From IMG/VR virus record IMGVR_UViG_3300027708_000191, positions 1 to 34,920 of that record: DNA of 34,920 nucleotides; one strand, 5' to 3'. Positions 15,996 through 23,171 of the stretch are shown here, one piece after another. The translations under genes and the position numbers were made by a program. The stretch comes from a virus. Each line of letters starts with the position of its first letter. Position 1 is the first letter of the stretch. Under the pieces are notes generated by a model that saw only the letters and a list, made by a program, of their open reading frames with translations, was not told where the DNA came from and ran no database searches.

Positions 15996-16769
15996 AGATC
16001 CAGTAGGCGCTATCATAGGTTTGAAATCTTTTTGTATATCCGCTTTGGCTTTTTCCATGTCAGCATAGCTGGCTAATTTTGGACCAGCTTGTGCGGCTCC
16101 GTTAGCCGCAACAGCCGCGCCGGTAGCGGGATTGATTTGGCTAATGGGTATATGCAATTTGTCTTCGATATGCCCAGCCAACCAGTCCCAGGAACCTGCA
16201 ACACCCTTGCCGCCGAATCTAATCAGCTTCATCAACGACTGTCCTAATAATCCTTGGACAAACTCTGTACTTAAAGATGCTTGTAATGCAAGTATAGCGG
16301 CATGCCCTATAATTTTTCCTTTACTGCCAAGGCCTTTTTCGATCACATCTACTAATTTATTCAGCATAGGAGTACCATTGCGAACCCAAATGATAATTGG
16401 CTTCATTAAAATCTGCGTGGCGATTATTCCATAATACTGATCACGAGCATTGTCAATATATTCATTTTTTTGTTCTTGTGTGTAGTTGGCAAATGCAGGA
16501 TTGCTGGCTCTGAATGTTTCCAAATCTTGTTTGGCTATTTGCTCTAATGCATACAGATTCACATTGAGTATGCCAACCAGTGCTGTGATTCCAATGATCT
16601 TAAAGATTTTCAAGGATGCCGGGTCATATTTTGTCAAAGATTCTTGAGCCAATGCTTCTGCTTGCTTGGCATTGGCCTTGATCCAAGATTGTGCCAAGGT
16701 CTCAATCTGTTGCTGTGTAAGCACAATAGGAGCGGGAGCAGTTTCTACGATTATGTCTAAAATCTTCAT
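15987..16769 (-). CDS. Membrane-associated protein of unknown function
   Basis: A 260-residue protein I do not recognise. It opens MKILDIIVETAPAPIVLTQQ and has hydrophobic stretches near residues 55-76 (FKIIGITALVGILNVNLYAL), 112-127 (IIATQILMKPIIIWV) and 150-168 (IIGHAAILALQASLSTEFV), interrupted by charged helices. The C-terminal 40 residues are Ala/Gly/Lys-rich and probably flexible. It could be an internal virion or membrane-interacting protein; similar phage proteins often lack known roles. It converges on the gp26-51 cassette with a 9-bp overlap. A perfect TATAAATA box ends 7 bp before the ATG and no ribosome site is visible, so translation may be leaderless or the box unused. Confidence 0.7.
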   Translation of the reverse strand: MKILDIIVETAPAPIVLTQQQIETLAQSWIKANAKQAEALAQESLTKYDPASLKIFKIIGITALVGILNVNLYALEQIAKQDLETFRASNPAFANYTQEQKNEYIDNARDQYYGIIATQILMKPIIIWVRNGTPMLNKLVDVIEKGLGSKGKIIGHAAILALQASLSTEFVQGLLGQSLMKLIRFGGKGVAGSWDWLAGHIEDKLHIPISQINPATGAAVAANGAAQAGPKLASYADMEKAKADIQKDFKPMIAPTGSLN

Positions 16770-16776
16770 GATATGT

Positions 16777-16784
16777 TATTTATA
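16777..16784 (-). promoter_or_regulatory. Consensus T4-type late promoter TATAAATA
   Basis: Minus-strand TATAAATA is the exact T4 late promoter octamer. It ends 7 bp upstream of the ATG at 16769. Transcription would start at or just next to the start codon. Confidence 0.5.
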
Positions 16785-16792
16785 GTATTGAT

Positions 16793-16811
16793 AGATGTAC
16801 TGCGTACATCT
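16793..16811. other. 8-bp inverted repeat AGATGTAC-TGC-GTACATCT
   Basis: AGATGTAC (16793-16800) and GTACATCT (16804-16811) are perfectly complementary around TGC. It lies just upstream of the TATAAATA box at 16777-16784 on the minus strand. A GTAC-containing element also accompanies other late boxes here, so it may be a regulator site. Confidence 0.45.
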
Positions 16812-17058
16812 GCTCTTCGCTTTCGCTCGAGCTTTTCTGTTTCTTTATTGTGTAGTAGTCAAGTGCGAAGCACTGTAAATATTATCTAGATTGTGTAGTC
16901 ACACTTAGCCCTGACGGGCTAAAAATGAACATTATCTGAGTTGAGCAGTTCACTTAGCGTTTGCACTACAAGCATTTCTGCTCACTTAGGCGGTTGTCCG
17001 GTACCTAATCGTGCTGTCTTATTACAACGGCGGGTCTTTATGTATACGCTAACATACA

Positions 17059-17232
17059 TTAAGCCTTGGGTTCTTCACCCTCTTTTAGCCTTTTAAAATA
17101 TGTTTTCTTTAAAATCAAATGGGTTGTATGTCGGCATATCCCATCAACGTCTGTTACGATAGTGATTTTAAACCCTTCCGCCAAGGTAAGGAATTCCATT
17201 GACTGCGATCCGTGATCCAGCTTTAAGGGCAC
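17059..17232 (-). CDS. Possible small gene, 57 codons (46 from internal ATG)
   Basis: The minus frame from GTG at 17232 (or ATG at 17199) to TAA at 17059 is open. From the ATG it reads MEFLTLAEGFKITIVTDVDG, then HLILKKTYFKRLKEGEEPKA. The strand-like first half and Lys/Glu-rich end look protein-like, with balanced charges. AGG lies about 10 bp before the GTG; the ATG lacks a clear ribosome site. It is downstream of the GIY-YIG gene on the same strand. I do not recognise the family, and it may be a chance frame. Confidence 0.4.
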   Translation of the reverse strand: MPLKLDHGSQSMEFLTLAEGFKITIVTDVDGICRHTTHLILKKTYFKRLKEGEEPKA

Positions 17233-17278
17233 AATTTAGTCGCCTGTGCGGGCTTATTTGGCAGTTAAAAGGCCTGAA

Positions 17279-17707
17279 TTATTGAGCTTTGAGTATATGT
17301 GAACCATGTACACGGACAGATATCTGGCCGTTATAATAGTCTTTTGATTCTAGAACTTTGCGGGAAAATTGTTCTCTGGCCTCGAAGTAAGAGCATTGCG
17401 CCTTGGATGTGCAGTAGTATAGGATTTCTCGAGTGAAGTTTTCTTTGCCTAATTTCAATACGTCCACGTTTAATTCTAGATTCGAGCCATAATAATCTCG
17501 CCAATCCGAATCAATTTTTGACCGTATTTTCTTTTTTTTCTTAGTTCCGTTCTTGAGCTTGACCACCTTGTAAGATGTTTTAGCGAACTTGGCTAATTTT
17601 TTGCCTATATACATGCGTCCAGAGATTGTATTGGTTATGAGATATACAAAACCTACGCACTCTTCGGGCAAGGTTTCTATTATAGTATTTTCATAAATCC
17701 AAGACAT
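17279..17707 (-). CDS. GIY-YIG family nuclease-like protein
   Basis: A 142-residue protein with a GIY-YIG-type core: GFVYLITN (VYL at 21-23) and RMYIGKK (YIG at 33-35) at normal spacing, then a conserved-looking SDWRDYYGS, a possible catalytic Glu in YFEAREQF, and YYNG near the end. Residues about 40-65 are a Lys-rich insertion (VVKLKNGTKKKKKIRSK), probably for DNA contact. The GIY tripeptide is VYL, a tolerated variation. Related T4-like phages carry such nucleases as mobile or recombination-related enzymes. It is the last clear gene of the gp55-gp47-gp46 operon, starting 4 bp after the gene at 17711-17953, so a DNA-processing role is likely. Confidence 0.7.
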   Translation of the reverse strand: MSWIYENTIIETLPEECVGFVYLITNTISGRMYIGKKLAKFAKTSYKVVKLKNGTKKKKKIRSKIDSDWRDYYGSNLELNVDVLKLGKENFTREILYYCTSKAQCSYFEAREQFSRKVLESKDYYNGQISVRVHGSHILKAQ

Positions 17708-17710
17708 ACA

Positions 17711-17953
17711 CTAATTAGTGTCTGCGTCTCCCAACCCTTGCTTCTTCTGAGCCTTGACAGCGTCCACACCGTGACGCCAGTCTTGTATTAATTTTCGCCG
17801 TTCACGTGAGATGATACGAATCTGTGCCAGCCAGTATCGTGTTTGTTCTCCAGCACGGCGTGTGCCTCGATTGATCCAACGTTGATTTGCTTTGAAGTAC
17901 TCGTTAAACGCCCGCATGAGCTGTGTGTGAGTTTCTTCATCTTGTGGAATCAT
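17711..17953 (-). CDS. Small basic helical protein
   Basis: An 80-residue protein, MIPQDEETHTQLMRAFNEYF onwards, rich in Arg/Lys/Gln/Trp (RWINRGTRRAGEQTRYWLAQ; RERRKLIQDWRHGVD) and predicted to be almost all helical. It starts in a 4-bp ATGA overlap with the membrane protein gene upstream. Similar short proteins occur near recombination genes in T4-like phages, as far as I recall, but I cannot name a function. Its charge and location suggest binding of DNA or of a replication/recombination protein. UvsY was considered, but the length and sequence do not support it. Confidence 0.6.
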   Translation of the reverse strand: MIPQDEETHTQLMRAFNEYFKANQRWINRGTRRAGEQTRYWLAQIRIISRERRKLIQDWRHGVDAVKAQKKQGLGDADTN

Positions 17954-18183
17954 TTCTTAACGTGTTCCTTAGCCAGTTCTGGAGCAATACGATCCAGTTC
18001 TTCTTGATGCGCATAGCGAGCAGGAGGATTTAAGTTCCAACTGTCTGATGTGAAAATACGTACCGGTTTCCAGTACTTAGCAATAATATTGTTGATAACA
18101 ACAATTCCTGCTACTACGATTATAAAACCCAGCATTGTTAAAATACTACCGCCTAAAAAAACGGCCGCCTGATCCATATCCAT
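17950..18183 (-). CDS. Small single-pass membrane protein
   Basis: A 77-residue protein with one clear transmembrane helix at about residues 8-34 (FLGGSILTMLGFIIVVAGIV), followed by a charged tail (KYWKPVRIFTSDSWNL, EELDRIAPELAKEHVKK). The short acidic N-terminus and basic residues after the helix suggest the tail is cytoplasmic. It overlaps the gp46 stop by one base and the next gene by four, so it is translationally coupled in the recombination operon. Function is unknown; membrane anchoring of a phage factor or host takeover are possibilities. Confidence 0.65.
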   Translation of the reverse strand: MDMDQAAVFLGGSILTMLGFIIVVAGIVVINNIIAKYWKPVRIFTSDSWNLNPPARYAHQEELDRIAPELAKEHVKK

Positions 18184-19961
18184 TATTCTGTTACCTCCAA
18201 ATCATTTGCGTACGACGTAAAGCCATTTTCTTTAATGACTTTGAGTACATTGTTTACCCGCCCAATCAATTCATCCTTGTGACTGATTAAGAAGATGTTC
18301 TTTTTGCGTTCACGGCTCATCTTTTTAAGCACGGCTAACGCACCCTCGACACCGCTAGCATCTAGTCCGTTGTCTATAAGTTCGTCAACAAACAACAAGT
18401 TGATCTGCTGATACAAACTTTCCCACACGTCACGAAAACTCCATGACAAACCAAGTATAAGACGGTTACGCTCTCCTCGACTTAGGTTATCAAAATCTAA
18501 GTCTTGCCCTAGCTGTGTTATCTCAACTGTTAGGTCATTTTGGAATACCACAGTATGTGGCAAGCCCATCTTATCAAGATAATAAGTCAGACGATTGTTA
18601 AGATAAGCTAGGTTTTGATCTATAATCTTTTTGCGTATAAAGCTGTCTTTGCTGGTTAGTAGTTTAAGTAAAAACTCCTGATGGTCTTTAAGCGTGTTAA
18701 GCTCATTGACCTTATCCCACGAAATTTCCTGCATGGCAGTATGACGTAATTCGTCAATTTGCTCCTGGTAAGGATCCGTTTCGCCTGCCTTAACAGTCAA
18801 TTGTGTTTCGAGAGTTTTTAAATTATTCTGATGTTTAAGAGCGGCTTCAACCGTATCATAGTAAGTTTCCGGACGAGTATTTACTTCGCCGATAGCATCT
18901 ATTTCTGTTTGTATTTTATTACGATCTTTAGTAACTTTATCAAAGTACTTTTGTGCATCAGCCAAGTGTTGTTGAGCTGTGGCAGACATTTCTTCATGTT
19001 TGTGATCATGTAGTTCTTGTTCGCAAGCGTGACACTTTTTGTCCTTCAACTTAGCAAGCTCGTCAGCGTACTTTTTTACGCTTCGCTCCGCTTGCGCTGT
19101 CGCGCTGTCTAGCGTTGCCCTCTCCTTAGCCAGGCTTTTCAGCTTTGCTGTCTTTTCTTCGAAAAGTTTTAGCTCGCTGTGCTTGGCCAGTTCAGCTTCA
19201 ATGTCCACACTTTCAAGTTCAATGATAGCCCTTGCAGTTCTTTCAATATCCGCTTCGTGCTGAGTATTCCACGCATGTTGTCGGGTGATCAAACTGTCAA
19301 CACTAAGTTGAATTTTCTCGTTGGATTTTTTAGCGGCTTCGATATCTGCGCTTTCTTGTAGCACTTGATCTTTAGTTGTTCTGATTAGTTCTTTAAGTGT
19401 TTCTGCTTTTTCACTCAAGATAGTTATGCCCAATAACTGTTCAATAATAGCACGTTGGTCATTGGCCCGCATACTTAAAAACGGTTCTGTATAGGTGTTT
19501 AGTGCTACAATATGCTTGAACATGTCGTGGCTCATACCTAACAACTCATCTAAGTCTTTTTGTGTTTCGCGCATGTCGCCCTGTGCGTCATCTGTTTCTT
19601 CTGCTTGTTGTTCTTGGTCATCCACGAAGAAACGCATGAGTGTCGGCTTGCGCCCACGTTCGATACGATAGTCTATACCGTCTTTTTCAAACATTAGTGT
19701 AACTAACATATTTTTGTTGTTAATCTTGTTGATAAGATTATCTTTTTTAATGTTGGTCAAAGCATTGCCAAACAGTGCGAAACTCAGTGCATTCACAATG
19801 GTTGTTTTGCCAGTACCATTACGGCTACCGCTGTCATCACCGCCTTGATCCAAGTTTTCACCTAGTACAAGTGTTAGGTTAGCTTTGTCAAACGCAACTC
19901 CTTGAGTTTGGTTTCCCACACTCATGAAGTTTTTAACAGTTAATTCTTTAATCTTTATCAT
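18183..19961 (-). CDS. 46: Recombination exonuclease subunit gp46 (Rad50-like ATPase)
   Basis: A 592-residue SMC/Rad50-type ATPase. Visible motifs are Walker A GSRNGTGKTT (45-54), a zinc hook CHAC (C310/C313) at the tip of a coiled coil spanning about 180-430, the ABC signature LSRGERNRL (493-501), Walker B NLLFVDE (521-527) and the D-loop NGLDASG (531-537). With gp47 it forms the nuclease complex that resects DNA ends for recombination-dependent replication and degrades host DNA in T4. It overlaps the gp47 stop by 4 bp (ATGA), indicating coupled synthesis. Length is close to T4 gp46 (560). All catalytic motifs are intact. Confidence 0.95.
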   Translation of the reverse strand: MIKIKELTVKNFMSVGNQTQGVAFDKANLTLVLGENLDQGGDDSGSRNGTGKTTIVNALSFALFGNALTNIKKDNLINKINNKNMLVTLMFEKDGIDYRIERGRKPTLMRFFVDDQEQQAEETDDAQGDMRETQKDLDELLGMSHDMFKHIVALNTYTEPFLSMRANDQRAIIEQLLGITILSEKAETLKELIRTTKDQVLQESADIEAAKKSNEKIQLSVDSLITRQHAWNTQHEADIERTARAIIELESVDIEAELAKHSELKLFEEKTAKLKSLAKERATLDSATAQAERSVKKYADELAKLKDKKCHACEQELHDHKHEEMSATAQQHLADAQKYFDKVTKDRNKIQTEIDAIGEVNTRPETYYDTVEAALKHQNNLKTLETQLTVKAGETDPYQEQIDELRHTAMQEISWDKVNELNTLKDHQEFLLKLLTSKDSFIRKKIIDQNLAYLNNRLTYYLDKMGLPHTVVFQNDLTVEITQLGQDLDFDNLSRGERNRLILGLSWSFRDVWESLYQQINLLFVDELIDNGLDASGVEGALAVLKKMSRERKKNIFLISHKDELIGRVNNVLKVIKENGFTSYANDLEVTE

Positions 19962-20986
19962 AGGCTATTATAGATTTCCAGCAAGGTATTCTTATTATAC
20001 GTGTCTGAGTCAATGTTTACAATCTGATTGGAAACAATCTGATCTACACTTTCAAACGACTGGATATCAATGTTGGTATTCATCTCAACTTCTTTGCGTT
20101 CTGTAATCAAAGTCAGTTCACGAATAGCATAATCCGTAATAAACTTTTCTTTAATGAAACTGGCTTCTTCGTATGAAATATCAATATCCAGTGCAACACG
20201 TAGATGTTGTTTGGGTTTGATAATAGTATCAGCTTCGTCAATCAAACGACTCAGTGTGACAGTACGGAATGTGGGTTGGTCGGGCCAACTGTGATATTGA
20301 GGTTCACCATCCCACTCCAATATCATCATGCCTCTATCATCGTCCCATGTGTCTGCATAGTTGTGCGGGAAAGCATTGCCAATATAAATCATGTTCTTTT
20401 GTTGCTGACGTTTGTGAAAGTGCCCGCTGAATCCCAGTTCGTATCCTTTGAAACTGTCCAATGCAATCTCGCCGTGATCCGGCATTTGTACCATTGCGTT
20501 CATAAAGAAGCTGGGTAATTCAAAGTGTCCAAAGATGTACTTGCCACCTTTCTTGCCTATGCTTCGCCATTCATCCCCTACAAGCCAAGGACACAAAGTA
20601 ACATCACCAATAGTAACGGGCTCGTGTACCACAGTAATACCCGGAATGTACTTGCCAAACTCTACAGAATGGATGTCCCGCTTGTCTTTATAATATAAAT
20701 CATGATTACCAGGGAAAAAGTAAAATGCATCGAACGCCTTTCCCAGCTTTTCCAAGGCCCGCAAGCTATAGTCCATAGTAGTGATATTAAGACTATTGCG
20801 ATTGTGATGCCAATCGCCCATAAAAATTCCAGTATCACAGCCTTCCTCCTTTGCCTTAGCAATATACCAATCTACGAAATCTTCGCAGTCTTGATTATGC
20901 ACACTACTGTTAGATTTTAGCCCAAAGTGTATGTCTGTAAAACAAGCAACTTTTTTAAACAGTTGGGGTTTCTGTGGGTGTGTCAT
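19958..20986 (-). CDS. 47: Recombination exonuclease subunit gp47 (Mre11-like)
   Basis: A calcineurin-like metallophosphoesterase, nuclease partner of gp46. Metal-binding motifs are DIH (D18, H20), GDWHHNR (D58), GNHD (94-96 for N-H-D), GHFELP and GHFHKR. The frame is open further upstream to an ATG at 21025, but GAGGAC sits just before the ATG at 20986 and the family begins near this point, so I choose 20986 (342 residues, like T4 gp47 at 339). It overlaps the end of gp55 by 32 bp and the start of gp46 by 4 bp. Confidence 0.93.
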   Translation of the reverse strand: MTHPQKPQLFKKVACFTDIHFGLKSNSSVHNQDCEDFVDWYIAKAKEEGCDTGIFMGDWHHNRNSLNITTMDYSLRALEKLGKAFDAFYFFPGNHDLYYKDKRDIHSVEFGKYIPGITVVHEPVTIGDVTLCPWLVGDEWRSIGKKGGKYIFGHFELPSFFMNAMVQMPDHGEIALDSFKGYELGFSGHFHKRQQQKNMIYIGNAFPHNYADTWDDDRGMMILEWDGEPQYHSWPDQPTFRTVTLSRLIDEADTIIKPKQHLRVALDIDISYEEASFIKEKFITDYAIRELTLITERKEVEMNTNIDIQSFESVDQIVSNQIVNIDSDTYNKNTLLEIYNSL

Positions 20987-21812
20987 TAGTAGTGTCCTCG
21001 TTATGTCGTTTAAGTGCGGCCGCATGTTCTCCAGCGCCGGTACGTGAGTAAGACGGATTCATACCGTTCATTTCTAAAATATCATCACGGATGTTTTGAT
21101 TACGTTTTTCAATATTAATAACACGGACAAAGCTGTTGGTTACGGCCGCAGTAAAATAAGCAAACGGATTGTCTGATTTGCTTTCATCAAATTGCAAGCC
21201 TACTTGTGTTAGTTGTAGTATGGCCTGGCCTCGCATTTCATCGTTGTAAGTATATCCACGAACGTTGCCGCGAGTGGCATATCGCTCACACAGTTTGATC
21301 ATCATGCGAGCCAGTGTGGGTGTAATTTGTCCGGCATCCTTGTCAAAGTGACCCTTGGCCAACGTGCCCTTCCAGTGGCTTTTGCCCACACAAACCAGTT
21401 CGTCTTCGGTGTTGAACTTCCAGTGTTGGAATGGCGGAAAGTTAACTTTGTCTCTATGATCAGCAAGACTTTTAGGATTCTTTTTACGAACAGTATTCAG
21501 CGGAATATGATCATATGTCATAACCCTGAATATTAATTCGTGTTTAGTAATTTTTTTATAGTCAACTTCACAATCTGCTTGTTTAACTTTTTCGCCAGCA
21601 CGTTTGCGTGTTTGATAATCTAAATCTCCTAGGCGTTTGGCTTTATTACGTTTGGCTTCGGCGATCGTGCGTATGTTTATTTTGTCTATATTTGGTATAA
21701 TTAAGTCATATTGATGATATAATGGATCGGTAAAACTACAATAACTGCTTTTGGATCTATGTATTTCCAAAAGCATATCTTTGTTGTTTAAGTAATTGAT
21801 TTTCGCTGTCAT
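20955..21812 (-). CDS. 55: Late-transcription sigma factor gp55 (extended form)
   Basis: A 285-residue protein whose residues about 165-245 match the gp55 core: LARMMIKLCERYATRG, YTYNDEMRGQAILQL, and NPFAYFTAAVTNSFVRVINI followed by EKRNQNI. This is the sigma region 2-like module that recognises TAAATA promoters. T4 gp55 is 185 residues; here about 100 extra N-terminal residues (MLLEIHRSKSSYCSF; EAKRNKAKRLGDLDY; NFPPFQHWKF) precede it. I recall the longer form in other aquatic T4-like phages. A Thr/Glu/Asp-rich tail ends it. It is the first gene of an operon with gp47 and gp46, with a GAGGAC ribosome site and a near-consensus sigma-70 promoter. Confidence 0.87.
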   Translation of the reverse strand: MTAKINYLNNKDMLLEIHRSKSSYCSFTDPLYHQYDLIIPNIDKINIRTIAEAKRNKAKRLGDLDYQTRKRAGEKVKQADCEVDYKKITKHELIFRVMTYDHIPLNTVRKKNPKSLADHRDKVNFPPFQHWKFNTEDELVCVGKSHWKGTLAKGHFDKDAGQITPTLARMMIKLCERYATRGNVRGYTYNDEMRGQAILQLTQVGLQFDESKSDNPFAYFTAAVTNSFVRVINIEKRNQNIRDDILEMNGMNPSYSRTGAGEHAAALKRHNEDTTNDTPTETPTV

Positions 21813-21832
21813 AAAGAGTCCTCGTAAAGTAA

Positions 21833-21861
21833 ATTATAAACTACGTACATATTAAAGTCAA
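21833..21861 (-). promoter_or_regulatory. Sigma-70 type early promoter of the gp55-47-46 operon
   Basis: On the minus strand TTGACT (21861-21856) and TATAAT (21838-21833) are separated by exactly 17 bp, a near-perfect host housekeeping promoter. The expected start lies about 15 bp upstream of the gp55 ATG. The 17-bp spacer contains the TACGTA palindrome shared with other promoters here. Confidence 0.8.
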
Positions 21862-21868
21862 ATAAATA
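21861..21868 (+). promoter_or_regulatory. Late-type promoter box AATAAATA for the baseplate operon
   Basis: AATAAATA lies 23 bp upstream of the gp48 ATG, with AGGAG at 21876-21880 as ribosome site. Base 21861 is also the first base of the -35 box of the opposing early promoter. Confidence 0.6.
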
Positions 21869-21891
21869 GAGTATCAGGAGAATCAAATATT

Positions 21892-22866
21892 ATGGGTCTA
21901 TTCAATTCAGTACAAGGTTTAAACCAAGCTGTAGGCAGTGCGGCAACGGCCTTTGGAGCCATCGAAATTGCTACTAGTATACCAAGCCAGCTTGCCGGAG
22001 CATTTGATAACCTTGACAGTATACGCTCTATTGGGTTACCAACAGCAGGTGAAGCTGTAGGAGATATTTTCAGTGCAGTGGCAAGTTTTGGCGGAGGCGA
22101 TGCGCCAAGTAATGACTGGCGAGTAAGATTAAGTTTGCCCAAATGGCCATCCTTTAGAACAAGCCCGGTTCTTAAACCTCTTAAAGATGCTGGCGGCTGT
22201 ATATTTCCCTATACTCCTGCAATAACAATTAATCAAGCAACCACTTATAAAGCAGTAGCACCTGTACACAACAACTATGCGTTCAATGCTTACCAAAATA
22301 GTGATCCTGGTACTATTAATATTGTTGCCCCAATGTTTTGTGAAGATGCAACAGATGCACTGTACTGGGTTGCAATGTTACACTATTTAAGATCAGCTTC
22401 CAAAATGTTCAGCGGAAATGATCCAAAAGCTGGAAATCCTCCACCTATTGTAAATTTAAATGCCTATGGAAATTTTGTGTTTAAAAATGTGCCAGTGGTC
22501 ATTACTGGGTTCAATGTTGCTTTAGAAAAAGATTGCGACTATATTGGATGCAATGTTGTTGGCAGTGCTATGGGAGCGATTTCAGGACTAGCAGATACAC
22601 TTGGCGGATTATCAGACAATTTTGGTCTTGCCGCAGTAAATGATCTTAAAATATCCGACACACTTGGTGCAATAGGACAGTTGTCAGGATTGTTGGGCAC
22701 ATTTGGAGTTGGCGGATCTGCTAGTGGCGGAGTTACGCATGTGCCTACAAAGAGTACATTTACAGTTAATTTAAAACCGACATACAGCAGACAAAATGTT
22801 CGTAAGTTCAGTTTGGATCAATTTGTAACCGGCGGATACATGTCCGGCGGAACAGGATACGTATAA
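21892..22866 (+). CDS. 48: Baseplate tail-tube cap protein, gp48-like
   Basis: A 324-residue protein. Residues about 65-220 (DWRVRLSLPKWPSF; IFPYTPAITINQATTYKAVA; YAFNAYQNSDPGTINIVAPM; TDALYWVAMLHYLRSASKMF; FVFKNVPVVITGF) form the core seen in gp48/gp54-type tail-tube initiators of T4-like phages, a fold related to the tube protein gp19. In T4, gp48 and gp54 complete the baseplate and nucleate the tube. Only one such gene is in the window, so gp48 versus gp54 rests on family similarity. The N-terminal 60 residues and the Gly-rich part at 225-290 (LADTLGGLSDN; GVGGSASGG) are less conserved. It is the first gene of the baseplate operon. Confidence 0.8.
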   Translation: MGLFNSVQGLNQAVGSAATAFGAIEIATSIPSQLAGAFDNLDSIRSIGLPTAGEAVGDIFSAVASFGGGDAPSNDWRVRLSLPKWPSFRTSPVLKPLKDAGGCIFPYTPAITINQATTYKAVAPVHNNYAFNAYQNSDPGTINIVAPMFCEDATDALYWVAMLHYLRSASKMFSGNDPKAGNPPPIVNLNAYGNFVFKNVPVVITGFNVALEKDCDYIGCNVVGSAMGAISGLADTLGGLSDNFGLAAVNDLKISDTLGAIGQLSGLLGTFGVGGSASGGVTHVPTKSTFTVNLKPTYSRQNVRKFSLDQFVTGGYMSGGTGYV

Positions 22867-22867
22867 T

Positions 22868-23170
22868 ATGTCCGCTCAATACAGTGATCGTAGTCCGTGG
22901 TCAACCACACCAATAACTAGAAATCATCTTGACATTTTAAAAATTAGAACAGTCAGTGCAGAGTCTGATGATTTTTTATATACTATACAGCCCCAATATA
23001 ATCTCAGACCAGATTTATTAGCTTACGATTTATATGGTGACTCTGCGCTATGGTGGGTGTTTATACAACGCAACTTAGATATTTTACAAGATCCTATTTT
23101 TGATTTTACTGCTGGCACACAGATTTATATTCCAAAAAATAGTAGCCTCACAGAAATTTTAGGAATTTAA
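22868..23170 (+). CDS. 53: Baseplate wedge protein gp53
   Basis: A 100-residue protein whose body carries a LysM-like fold: YTIQPQYNLRPDLLAYDLYG followed by DSALWWVFIQRN and ends with TAGTQIYIP. The YGD(S)xLWWVF motif is typical of gp53-type wedge proteins in T4-like phages, where gp53 staples wedges together at the baseplate. It is about half the length of T4 gp53 (196), keeping mainly the core domain. It starts one base after the gp48 stop (TAATATG) and is followed by the hub gene after one base, so all three are coupled. Confidence 0.8.
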   Translation: MSAQYSDRSPWSTTPITRNHLDILKIRTVSAESDDFLYTIQPQYNLRPDLLAYDLYGDSALWWVFIQRNLDILQDPIFDFTAGTQIYIPKNSSLTEILGI

Positions 23171-23171
23171 T

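Larger units (their letters stand above)
16770..17058. repeat. Gene-free region with degenerate direct repeats and hairpins
   Basis: No convincing gene is seen here. ATTATCT...TTG...AGT..CACTTAGC recurs at 16881-16909 and 16931-16958, a step of 50 bp, and further CACTTAG at 16983-16989 shares the end of the unit; GTGTAGT also occurs at 16850 and 16893. Small hairpins are AGTGC-GAA-GCACT (16862-16874) and TAGCCC-TGAC-GGGCTA (16906-16921). The local base composition is richer in GC than the flanks. It could be a structured RNA, a protein-binding array or remains of an inserted element. Confidence 0.5.

Noticed and set aside
16834-16862. TTGACT at 16862-16857 as a minus-strand sigma-70 promoter
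   Set aside because: No acceptable -10 box exists at 16-18 bp spacing.
16906-16921. TAGCCC-TGAC-GGGCTA hairpin as a terminator
   Set aside because: On the plus strand it is followed by A-residues and on the minus strand by AGTGTG; no T-run in the right place.
17066-17082. GGGTTCTTCACCC resembling a tRNA T-arm
   Set aside because: The 7-nt loop lacks the conserved A58 position and no acceptor, D or anticodon arms can be drawn around it.
20987-21025. Upstream ATG at 21025 as the gp47 start
   Set aside because: No ribosome site precedes it, the extra 13 residues are not family-like, and GAGGAC directly precedes the ATG at 20986.
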